Assembly: GCA_964036155.1 (NCBI GenBank)
Contig: OZ038422.1
Coordinates: 61,527,201-61,591,200, forward strand
Source: Diploscapter coronatus
Taxonomy: Eukaryota; Nematoda; Chromadorea; Rhabditida; Rhabditidae
Length of the DNA stretch: 64,000 bases
Direction of reading: 5' to 3'
Every line of letters starts with the position of its first letter. Within the stretch, counting starts at the first letter, position 1. The position numbers were made by a program, and so were the translations under genes. A model generated the notes under the pieces. That model did no database searches, was not told where the DNA came from, and worked only from the letters and a program-made list of their open reading frames with translations. Shown here in pieces: positions 26,012-37,200 of this stretch.

Positions 26012-27071
26012 TTATTTAAATTTTAATTTTCCCACTATTCTCCATTTATCTGTTTGTGGATCGTATTCTTCAATAGCGTCACAGAAGTTTATCGGCCATC
26101 TTAACCCATCACTTCTTTTCTCAACATTTTGAAATCTAAGTTAAAAATATTTCGTATAAAGATATGCAAAATCTCAGCTCACCCTCCGATTGCATACAAT
26201 TTCTCGTTAGTGACAATGAGCGAATGATGATGTCTTGCATAATTCATATCAGCGATTCGAGAAATTCGACTGTCAACTGGAGCTGAGGGGTCGAAACACA
26301 GACAGGATTTGAATACATCAATATCACTGAATATATAATGGTACATTATTTATCATACAAAATTAACGACTTCCATCCCCCAGCTATGTAAACTCTTCGA
26401 TTCAGCGATGCAACTCCGAAATGATATTGTATTTCTGGAATCTCTCCAATCTCAATCCATTCCCGTTCATCGTCTGATAATCGATATACCATTCTACTAC
26501 CCCAACCATCAAAAACTGAATATCCATAATTACAATAATGAATATGCTATAATGTGACCGTATAAAATTCCATCGCATGTTATTGCTTGAGCAAATACAG
26601 TTGGACGAGGAAAAGCAGGTCCTGTTTGCCACTTTCTATCTATTAAAACCTGAATAAATTATTTTATGGATTTTCATTCGATCTTCTTACATCAACTCGA
26701 CTCGTATCCCATCCACCCAAATAATAAAATTTGTCTTTAAAACAAGCGACAGATGCCCATTCACGCCATTCAGGAGGATCTGGACCTGTAAAATTCTTTG
26801 AATCGATCATTCATGGAGTTGTTGATAAGACCTTTCGAAATTTGTCGAGTATTCAAGTCAAATATTTCAAATGATTCTTCTATTCCGAATGATTTATTCC
26901 CCTGATTAATTCCAAAAATCTGAAGCTTAAGAAATTATTTAAAATAATGAACATAAGAATTTACTTTATTCTGTGTAGTTACTACTTCATCTGGATCATA
27001 ACAATTGTGGAATTCTTTAATCTTTTCGACTGAGCAGGTATATGAATTGAACAAGCATATTCTTCCTTCAT
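26012..27071 (-). repeat. kelch module copy 2 of a tandem duplication (C-terminal)
   Basis: It starts with the exon [16 protein letters not shown] and ends [17 protein letters not shown], then a different tail (IVGKLKFK) and TAA. It is the downstream partner of copy 1. The junction intron (27072-27153) has the same position and phase as the intron between the HSP70 part and copy 1, so one splicing pattern serves both joins. Confidence 0.8.
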
Positions 27072-30000
27072 CTTTACCAGCATTTGAATATATATCTAAA
27101 TTATTATGAGTCATTTCAAAGTCTCTTACTTAGCTTTCAACATAATTTCTTACAATAAAATAGAATTCTGACTTCACGCCATTTATTTGTTTGCGGATCG
27201 TATTCCTTGATTGAATTACAAAAATCTTTCGGTCCTAATTGGCTGTTAATATTTTGAAATCTGAATTAACAAATATTTCATATAAAGATATGCAAAATCT
27301 CAGCTCACCCTCCGATTGCATACAATTTCTCGTTAGCGACAATGAGCGAATGATGCATTCTTGCATAATCCATATCAGCGATTCGAGAAATTCGACTGTC
27401 AACTGGAGCTGAGGGGTCGAAACACAGACAGGATTTTAATCTACCACCACTACGACTAAATATATAATGATACATTATTTATCATACAACATTAACGACT
27501 TCCATCCTCCAGTTATGTAAATTCTTCCATTTAGCGATGCGACTCCGAATGAACCTCGTCCTTCTGGAACCTCTCCAATTTCAATCCATTCCCGTTCATC
27601 GTCTGATAATCGATATATCTTTCTACTTTCACCACCATCAATAACTGAATATCCATAATTACAATAACGAATATGCTATAATGTGACCGTATAAAATTTC
27701 ATCGCATGTTACTGTTCGAACATAATGAATTGGACGAGGAAGAGCAGGCCCCGTTTGCCATTTTCCATCTATTAAAACCTGAATAAATTATTTCATGGGC
27801 TTTCATTCAATTTTCTTACATCAACGCGATTCATAGCTTCTCCTGTTTCAGGATGCTCTCCACCCAAGTAATACAATTTGTCTTTGAGATAAGCCACAAA
27901 TGTACCATTACGCCATTCAGGAAGATCTGGACCTGTAAAATTATTTGAATCGATCATTCATGGATTTGTTGAACAGACCTCTTGAAATTTGTCGAGTATT
28001 CAAGTCATATATTTCGAATGATTTATTATTTCTGCCGCTAATTCCAAAAATCTAAAATCTGAGAAATTATTCAAAATAACGAACATAAGAGTTTACTTTA
28101 TTCTGTGTAGTTGCTACTTGAAATGGCACATAACAACCGTGGAATGTTGCAATCTTTTCGACTGAGCAGGTAGATGAATTGAACAAGCATATTCTTCCTT
28201 CACCTTCACTGTTATTTAGATAAAAAACTAAATTATTACAAATCGTTTCAAAGTCTCTTACTTAGCTTTCAACATAACTTCTTACCATAAAATAAAATTT
28301 CATGTGAATTATTGATATTCCAGAATAATTCAACCATTGTATTATCAATCAATGGAATTTGCTTTTTCTTCTCCTAGAATATTTTGTTTAAATATTCGCA
28401 GTATAATAATTTTACTTCAATAGCATCAGCCAAAATAGCTGTCCCAAATACGACGGCTTCATCGGGGTGGATATTGAGTCTTAATTTCTCCTGTCCGAAT
28501 TTCATTTTTAAAATGTCCCCTATCGCAGGAATCCTTGTTGACCCACCAACGAGTATCTGAATAAATAATTTAAGGAAAATATTTCCGATCAGAATGGAAA
28601 GGTTTTCGTGATTATTTACTACGTGATCGATGTCATCTGTATTAAGGTTAGCCATTTTAAGCGCATCATCAATTAGTTTGGATGTTCTTGTGTAAAGCTC
28701 CTCGCATAATTCATTAAATTTTATCTTCGTTAATTCTACATTTAAATCCAAATGGGCACTTAGATCGATGTCCAACTGAATTTTATAATTGGTTACTTCG
28801 ATTATTTTTAATATTGCTAACATGAATATTAACAGCAGAAGCTCTGAAGGAAAGCGATTTCTTTGCTGATCTACATTTGGTTCTTAATCTTTGAATTAAG
28901 CGTTTATTTCCAAGAATATCATAAGTCGACGTTTTCTTATATTCTTGTAATACATAGTTCATAATTATTCCATCGAAATCCTGACCACCTATAAAAGTGC
29001 AAATTCAGGCATATTATGAAAAGAATTAAATGTGGCCTTACCTAAATGCTTATCTCCATAAACTGCTTTTATAGTGAGTCTTCCGTTTTCAATTCTACAA
29101 ATGTTAATGTCAAGTGTGCCTGAAAGTTCATTGATGCAACTGTTCGATTGTTTGTTCTCAAACGATGATTATGTGCCTACCTCCGCCGAAGTCGAATATC
29201 ATTATCTTTGAATCCTCTAACTTCCTGTCTTCATTGTACGCGATCGCAGCAGCTGTAGGCTCTTTAACTAGCGTCTTTAACTCGAGTCCAGCCATTTGAA
29301 CGGCTCTTTTCGTAGCCTCTATTTGAGCTGTCTGAAAGAAGGCCGGAATCGCGACAACAGCCTCTGTTATTGGGTTCCCTATGTACTTCTAAAAGATAAA
29401 TGCTAAATAGGTACTATTTAAAACACATTCTCCGTAACTCTCGAAACTGCCCGGACCAGAGATATAAAATTCCGTGTTGAAGGGGTTTCAGAGTGTTTTC
29501 TACCTATTTCGGACCCGTAGAACACGAATCCGGTGTCCGTTTTTCGATTTTCCCGCACCTTCCGGAGATGGGTCCGTATCCGGAAAGATTTCTGGATAGC
29601 ATAAAAACGGATTAAACCTTATACCATAAGATTCGTCTCGTCGAGCTGAGTCTCATGGTGTTTTTGGTTTTCCGGAACGGTCGTTCTATCGTAAGTTACG
29701 GCTAAAAACAGTGCAAAAAATCGATGTTTTCGGAAAGAAATTAAAATTATTCGATTTGTTTATATTAATGTACCCGATTTTTATTACAATTTTATAAACT
29801 ACACGCATATACCTAATTAATAACACCGAACTTTTTAGGATCTTGGGATACTTATGTTGAGAAAAATCGGTCGGAAGATGATCCGGAAAAAACCAGTTTT
29901 TCAAAAATGATGGACAGATCCCCCAAATCATATACCATTCGATAGAGAATGAAAAATTGAGCAACTTTTGTGAAGACACCTCATGGTTATCTATTATGGT

Positions 30001-32802
30001 ATGCGTGGTATGGAGGTTTGAAGGAGTCAGACCCACGAAAATGACAAAAATGTTCAAAAATTCGTAACTTTTCGAAAATCAAGCGAATTCGAAAAATCTT
30101 TTCAGAATATAATAGTTGAAGGACAATACTTCATTTTGCTTCCTAGAGTACCGTGCTAACACTTTACCATGTTACCATATGGGTCCATGGTATACCACCC
30201 ATATGGTACCCGAGTAGTACTATACCAAGATGGGTATCATTCGACTCGAAACTGACTGGAGAGTAATACTCGAGTCCATTTCTATCAATTTCAACAAGTG
30301 GTTTCATTATACCATCATTATAATTGGTTATAACCATCTGTCGAAAAAGACCAAAAATGGGGTATTTTCAAATGACCATAAAAAACGATAGACTGATCTG
30401 TTTTTCAAGCGGTTTTAGAATATTACTCAGCTCAATAAGGGCTTTCGTTTGATATATAACATGATGGGTCTTTGTTAAAATGTTAATTTGACCCATATGA
30501 GCCGCGATCCCTATGGGCTGAGTTACCATTTGGTAGAAAGACCTATAATTTTGTATACCATTCGAAAGCCAATGAAAAACTGAGTGTAATGCTGAAAACC
30601 CCTTGAAAAATGGATCAGTCTAACACATTCTATGACAATTTAAAACTACCCGAATTTGGGTCATTTTCAGCAGGTGATTTCTATCATATCCAAAGATATT
30701 TCTATGAAACCACTTGCTGAAATTGATAGAAATAGACTCGAATATTATTCTCCAATCGATTACGAGTCGATTGATACCCATTTTGGTATAGTACTACTCG
30801 GGTACCATATGGGTGGTATACCATGGACCCATATGGTAACATGGTAAAGTGTTAGCACGGTACTCTAGGAAGCAAAATGAAGTATTGTCCTTCAACTATT
30901 ATATTCTGAAAAGATTTTTCGAATTCGCTTGATTTTCGAAAAGTTACGAATTTTTGAACATTTTTGTCATTTTCGTGGGTCTGACTCCTTCAAACCTCCA
31001 TACCACGCATACCATAATAGATAACCATGAGGTGTCTTCACAAAAGTTGCTCAATTTTTCATTCTCTATCGAATGGTATATGATTTGGGGGATCTGTCCA
31101 TCATTTTTGAAAAACTGGTTTTTTCCGGATCATCTTCCGACCGATTTTTCTCAACATAAGTATCCCAAGATCCTAAAAAGTTCGGTGTTATTAATTAGGT
31201 ATATGCGTGTAGTTTATAAAATTGTAATAAAAATCGGGTACATTAATATAAACAAATCGAATAATTTTAATTTCTTTCCGAAAACATCGATTTTTTGCAC
31301 TGTTTTTAGCCGTAACTTACGATAGAACGACCGTTCCGGAAAACCAAAAACACCATGAGACTCAGCTCGACGAGACGAATCTTATGGTATAAGGTTTAAT
31401 CCGTTTTTATGCTATCCAGAAATCTTTCCGGATACGGACCCATCTCCGGAAGGTGCGGGAAAATCGAAAAACGGACACCGGATTCGTGTTCTACGGGTCC
31501 GAAATAGGTAGAAAACACTCTGAAACCCCTTCAACACGGAATTTTATATCTCTGGTCCGACCCCTTCCTTGAGATCGTCGAGAATTACGGAGAATGTGTT
31601 TTAAATATCGAACTTCTGCGATTAATTTAAGTTGTCGTAGAATATCAGCTGACACCTCTTCCGGCAAAACAAATCGCTCTTCCGCAGTGCCTTTATTCAG
31701 GACATAACCGACTGAACCCTAAAATATTATATTTTCGTTACAATGGAAAATAAGTGCAGCACATTTCTTGTATCCAAATCGAATGTCCATAGTAAGCGAT
31801 TCTCGGCAATCGGCAGATCATACATAAATTCCCAACCGAGAAGTCTTTTTGAATCTACAAAATCAATTCGAAAAATAAGGTAGCACTTTGGATATTATTG
31901 AGTCCGAAATCAGCGGGGTTGAAAATGAGAAGAGAAAGAATGATTTTAGACCAGTCTCTCCTTTTCGAATGCTATTTCACTTTTTAACACAAAATAGGAT
32001 GTTAGTAAAGGATGAAGTGACGGAGTGATTTTCTGTCAAATTATTGAGTGTCTCTCATATTTTTGATAGAAACACTGAGTTTCTTGACAAAAATCACTCC
32101 GTCAAATACTAGTTGCCAAAAATAGTCGTGCACCACTTTTCACCTCCCGGATACGGACTAAAGAATACAAACCGTATAAAACTCGTGAGAGATCAGGATA
32201 GTTGAGTGCATGCTTACCAACTAATATTTCATTATCACCATATGACACAATCGATGGTGTAAAATCTTTGCCTGAGCATAAATTACAATAGAAAGAATAG
32301 ATAGGGATTTCATAATTGATTTACCTTCTTCATTGAAAATGATTTTAGGCTTTCCGTTTTCAACAACAGAAACACACGAATATGTCGTGCCCAGATCGAT
32401 ACCAATACAAACTATATTATTGAATGAATTGTCTCCACCAATTTGCAAATTATTGATATTTCGGACTAATTCATTCATTGTATTGCTAATCAATGGGGTT
32501 TCAATTCCTTTCTGAAATGATCACTACAATTTTAATAATGAATTATTTATTTTCAAAATGCAAAGAAACGATATTTTGGATCACTCTCATCAAATCTCCC
32601 AACAGTTTGATGGATTGAAGCTTTGGAATAATTTTTAGACTGGAATCATGCATAGAGAGACCCTGTCGCACCGAGTTTGTTTTCCCGTTGTAAAATGGCA
32701 TCATTTTGAAAAAAATAATTCATTACAGAAAATTTAATTTGAATTTCAACTTACGGTTTTGGAAATAGGATTTGTAGAAGTTGGTTTAAATCCATCATTC
32801 AT
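26012..32802 (-). CDS. predicted HSP70 ATPase-domain / double kelch-module fusion protein
   Basis: One phase-consistent exon chain starts with ATG at 32802 (exons 32755-32802, 32325-32511, 32173-32271, 31763-31854, 31614-31718, 29181-29388, 29042-29119 and others) and runs to TAA at 26012. The N-terminal half is a divergent but complete HSP70 nucleotide-binding domain. It has [20 protein letters not shown] (catalytic Lys), [24 protein letters not shown] and LVGGSTRIP. It stops at [13 protein letters not shown], exactly where the interdomain linker and substrate-binding domain should begin; neither follows. Instead a linker ([17 protein letters not shown]) leads into two tandem kelch modules at 27154-28203 and 26012-27071. 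Kelch signatures include [30 protein letters not shown] and KLYAIGG. HSP70 NBDs hydrolyse ATP and kelch propellers bind proteins, so a nucleotide-gated binding protein is conceivable, but that is inference. The HSP70 part alone could also end at a stop if the 28278 donor is not used, giving two genes. Confidence 0.65.
27154..28203 (-). repeat. kelch module copy 1 of a tandem duplication
   Basis: This segment runs from the exon starting [16 protein letters not shown] to the exon ending WREVRILFY. It shares intron positions, intron length and most residues with the copy at 26012-27071. At the DNA level long stretches are near-identical, for example around 27240-27440 versus 26110-26310. The module encodes about five kelch-type blades. 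Confidence 0.8.
29413..31610. repeat. 2.1 kb palindrome filling one intron of the HSP70-kelch gene
   Basis: Position x pairs with 61011 minus x, so the centre is at 30505/30506. From 29452 to about 30220 and from about 30790 to 31559 the arms look identical wherever checked. A 123-codon open frame occurs identically on opposite strands at 29686-30057 and 30954-31325. Towards the centre the arms remain complementary but diverge. Outside the main arms a second complementary pair (ttaaaacacattctccgtaa near 29417 and its complement near 31590) lies separated by non-matching gaps. The palindrome occupies nearly the whole intron 29389-31613 between exons encoding LRQLKLIAE and KYIGNPITE. No transposase-like frame was seen. 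An assembly foldback artefact is possible, but the diverged centre argues against a simple one. Confidence 0.9.
32019..32103. repeat. 85-nt imperfect hairpin inside an HSP70-part intron
   Basis: The 5' arm starts gacggagtgattttctgtca and the 3' arm ends tgacaaaaatcactccgtc. The arms pair over about 35 bp with a few bulges and a loop of about 8 nt. It lies in the intron 31855-32172 of the HSP70-kelch gene. Size and near-perfect pairing resemble a miRNA precursor or a small foldback (MITE-like) element. The 11-mer gacggagtgat recurs at about 56360, upstream of the integrin gene. Confidence 0.7.
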
Positions 32803-32920
32803 TTCGATTGAATTTAGTTGACTTCGAGCAAAATCAATATCTATCAACGTCCTCTTCGTGTGTTGTAAAGCGAGCTAATATTAGTCAGTATGACAAATGT
32901 TGGGAAGATCATACAAGTGT

Positions 32921-33030
32921 AATACGGTGGCCTAGTGGTACTTCGATTGGGTCCGTTGCGAGTGGCTATTTTATGTAAACTCATGCCTCTTACAGTCAGG
33001 ATTCGAATCTGACCCCTCATCTCTCCGGGG
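32921..33030 (+). repeat. tRNA-like sequence, probable tRNA-derived SINE or tRNA pseudogene
   Basis: A canonical RNA polymerase III A-box (tggcctagtgg, 32928-32938) is followed by a B-box-like ggattcgaatc at 32999-33009. The spacing is wider than in most tRNAs, and the flanking 7-mers do not form an acceptor stem, so an intact tRNA is unlikely. A second weak A-box-like gttgcctagttgg follows at about 33065. The block sits just upstream of the HSP70-kelch gene start, in opposite orientation. Confidence 0.55.
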
Positions 33031-34259
33031 TACGCTGCTCTGCTACTACACTAGGTGAGCATGGTTGCCTAGTTGGGAGTTAGCTCTACATGTTCAACTA
33101 ACTTCTTTAAATTAAAAAATTATATTGATTTAGAAAATAAATCCTGCAGTCATGCGTAAATGAATAAACAATCAATAATAATTAGGAGCAAGAAAGCAAG
33201 CTTTTATATTGAATGAGAACTGATAAGAGAATAGTGATGTCAAATATTTTGCGAGAAAAATCCTATCATAAAATGAATAACTTTGACAAATGATTAGAAG
33301 TTAAAAATAAACAAATGGAGGGATTTTTAATTGATTGAACAATAATTTGCTGAGTTTCGAATGTCATTTCGCATTCAAATGAAACAAGATCAGGAGGAAG
33401 AGAGAGTAAGAAGTTTTAATAAATATTTGTAGAAAGGCAAGCATGAGAGATAAGTGGGATGATCGTTCACAAAAAAGGAAAAATAAAGATTCAAATGGTT
33501 CGAATGGCAAAAAGTAACGCAGTTGAGCAATATCTGAAAAAGATCAGATTTGAAATAGAGCAATAGAATCATCATCTTTCTCTCAAATCTGATAATTTGA
33601 GGAGAAATGAATATTGAAAAAGAACAGAATCGTCCTTAAAATAATGATTTAGAAGTGAATATAACCCTATTTAGGCAACATATCAAGTTGAGATTCCGTA
33701 TAGGAAATATATAAATTGAAGCTAAAAACAAGTGAGGAAAAAAGAAAAATGGCCATTCATGGAAGACGAGAATTAAGGACTGAATGAAAAGGGTAAAGAA
33801 TTTGACAAATGGGTCTTTGGATCACTTACTCGGTATTTTCTGTATCTTTTCATGCTCTATCGAATGGTATATCATTTGGGGGTCTAACTCAAAATCGAAG
33901 AAAACTCAATGCGGTAAACACAAATTATCGTGTAAAAATTATTTCTCGAAAAATCTATATTACAATTTGTCAGACGGTTAAATCGAAAATTTCTTGTTAA
34001 AGTAGAAATTTTCGCCAATTTTATATTCAATCTTTCAATAATTTGCATAGTGCTTGCATGATCGTGCAAAGCTTGGCTTTTGGCAGCCTATTTATTTAGC
34101 GTGTAAACCCAGTGCAATCGACAATTTCTATATTTCTCCTGCCTACTTTATAGTTCTAGTTTGAAATTCGTACTTTTGTTTTCGTGATGCCGATTTTCTC
34201 GTGATCAATTTTTCGACCTGCTATTTCTCAGGGTGGAAATCGATGCCAAGTGGGGAATA
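33031..34259. other. intergenic region with a palindrome-related relic
   Basis: This AT-rich stretch lies between divergent genes (HSP70-kelch on -, ADCK2-like on +) and contains no coding exon. At about 33850-33890 a sequence containing ctatcgaatggtatatcatt closely resembles 31066-31092 inside the palindrome. A related repeat was therefore once present here. Confidence 0.5.
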
Positions 34260-37200
34260 ATGTCCGTGCAACTTTATCGACTCCTTTTCCAACCCGTTCA
34301 AATTGGGCTGGTCCGGAAACTTCTCCGGAAAAGCGCCGCGCCTCTCGTCCGGGCCACCTCCCAAATCATCAGGTCACAAAATCGATACCAGAATGTGATT
34401 AGGTAAAACTTTTCAGCTTAAAAATAAAAAAAATTAATTTGGGATAAATTTTGCCATGATGCAATTTCTCAGTAGATTTTTTAAAGGATTTTTAAGGTTA
34501 AAAAAGTTTCGATTTTCCAGGAAATCGTTTATTTTGTCGGTGGGAATCGGAGCATCGCTTGCCACTCGACATTACCTTCGAGTCGCGCACTGCCATGTCC
34601 ATCCCGTAGAAGAGGATCCCTGGTTGTTGGTGCCTAGAAATGTTGGTTTATTTTATTTTTCCTAAATTCTTTTTAAATGTTTTTCTCTAAATATTTTTTA
34701 AAATCTATTTTCTAAAGATGTGTTTTTATTTTCAGAGAAACGTCGAAACTCGCCCTATTTCGTATCTGATGGCCCCGTTGTATCTTCCGATCGGGTTATG
34801 GCGTTTTTTCAGGAGATTTATCAGGTATTATTTTTCCAATTTCAATTAAGAAAAGTAAAATATAACATTGTTCGAGTATTGTAAATATATATTTTTTTAA
34901 TTTCCAGGTTCATGACTTGGTTTATTTAATTTCAGTTATGAAAAAGGAATTATAGAGCTATAATTGTTCTACTATTGCTCATTCTTTTTCAGGTGCATTT
35001 CCCTATTTATCCGATTCGGACCTCTGTTTCTCTGTTATCCGCTATTTTCGCGGGTCGAGTTTCTGCACGAACTCTGGTGGAAATGGCTGCTTTTCATCGT
35101 TCAGGTATTGTTTTTATTTGTTAGGAAAATGAGTTTTAGATTTTTTCTTATTTGTAAAATTTGCAAGGGGCGCACTTTCTGAATTTTATATTTTTACAGA
35201 CATAATTAGGGCATTTTTGTGGACAAAAATAAACTAGGAATAGGTCGCACTAACGAATTCATATTTGTGATACCAGGTCGAATTGATAGAAATTTGGTTA
35301 ATTACAAGTTACAAAGATAAATTTGTTAGAAAATACTAAGATTAAGTCGTAAGGGGTTTCTGACGATCGTCCTCCCTAGGACTAATTTTTGTATAATTTC
35401 TATTTTTTCAGACGAGCGGTCCAACCTTCATCAAATTGGGTCAGTGGGGCAGCACTAGAAGAGACATTTTCTCGAAGACGTTTTGTGACCGGGTATTTTT
35501 AATTTTGACTATTTTTGTATTTTCAGCAAACTAGTAACGTTTTTGAACCACAGTTAACCGCATCAAGCGAAATACTATCATTTCAAGAGACAAAAGAGGA
35601 TGCCTTCTTTTCATATCTCGAAAATATGCACTATCGCGTCTCATGCGGCTCGAAAACGTTGTAAATTCTGATTTTCAGCTCTCAATCCTCCACACGAAGA
35701 CGAAGAAACAACGATTGTTCCGAGATCAGGACAAAATTTTCGATGAAGTCTATGGAAAAGGGTTCATGAAGCAGTACGTTTTTGTTTGTTTCTTTCTTTT
35801 TTCAAAAATGATATCAAAAACACCTATTTTTGAGAAAAAATTTAAAAAGAACTAACTTTAATAAACTGTTAGATTAGGAATAATAAGGATGGTTTATCTT
35901 TCAGAAATATAAAGTAAAACTTGTTTCAAAAGCAACCCTCGATTTTCAGGTACAAAGATAAAGTCTTCAAATCCATCGAGCCTTATTCGGTCGGATCGGG
36001 ATGCATCGCTCAGGTTTTTTTCTTAAAAATAAATATTTATTTTAAATAGAGCACAAATGCTCAAATTTGAATATGACATTTGGCACGATTTTTCATCAAT
36101 ATAGCTTTCGGCTCCTGTTTGAGTAAAGCTGACATTTTTATCAAGATTTCAAAACGGGTTTTTGTAGGAAAATTCAAGCTCTATAAAGTCCCCGTTGAGC
36201 CGACCTTGAAAAATCACTTATAATATAATTTTAGGTCTACAAAGCTACAATTGACGTTCCTGAGTTCGAAAGAGCAGTAAATCGCAAATACGATCAGTTA
36301 AATGACGTTCAGACACAGGAGATTGCCATTAAAGTAGGATTGTTCTAATTTTATTATCATTTATTAAATAATTTTTTTATTTTATTTTATTATTTTAGGT
36401 AGCTGACAAAGGAGTCGAACATCAAATTGAACTGGATCTGTCGATTCTGAGGACTTTTGCCTGTGTTATGCAGAAGGTATTATGTGAATTTTAAGATTAC
36501 TGCAATTTCGAAGGTTATCATATTATAATTTTAGGATTATGATATATTTTACAATTTGTTAATTTTCAGGTAATGCCCGGTCTTTCGTACATCGATCCAA
36601 CGGGTGCTTTGGAGCAGTTTGAACTAGTTTTGAGGCGACAAGTCGATTTGAGGAATGAGGCCAGGGCTCTGATTGTAAGATTTTTAAGATAATTTTTATC
36701 AAGAATTGTATTATCATTGATTGGAGAGAACGCCGATGTTCAAAAATTATTACGCTATTCATCTAGTTTCTCTTCTACGCGACGCATTATTTCACATCCA
36801 AATTCAATTTCTAATTTCTGCATGAATATCGACTTTCTCTTCAGTTAACGACATTTTTTTTTTTGGAAATTTAGGCACTTTTAGAAAGAAAAACTATCCA
36901 TGATTTAATTGTCTATTTTGTCTTTGAAAATTTCGAACTTTTCACGAAGGGAAAAAAAAATTTCTATGCTTTATTTTTCATCTTTTTCCTAGAAAATGAA
37001 TTTTCAGAAATTCGCCAACAATTTCGACCCTCAAAAGACGGGCGTCCGTTTCCCAGTCGTTCTGGGCTATACCAAAAACGCGATCATCGAGACGTTCGAG
37101 GACGGAATGTACATCAACAGATTGGTCGCTGAAGAGGATAATCCGGAGGTGAAATTTCAAAATTAGCAATTTTATTTTAAAAAAGTTTCTAGGTGAATTT

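Noticed and set aside
29686..31325. Two identical 123-codon open frames on opposite strands (29686-30057 and 30954-31325)
   Set aside because: They are the same sequence in the two palindrome arms. There is no domain, no coding-like composition and no splice chain, so they were treated as part of the repeat rather than genes.
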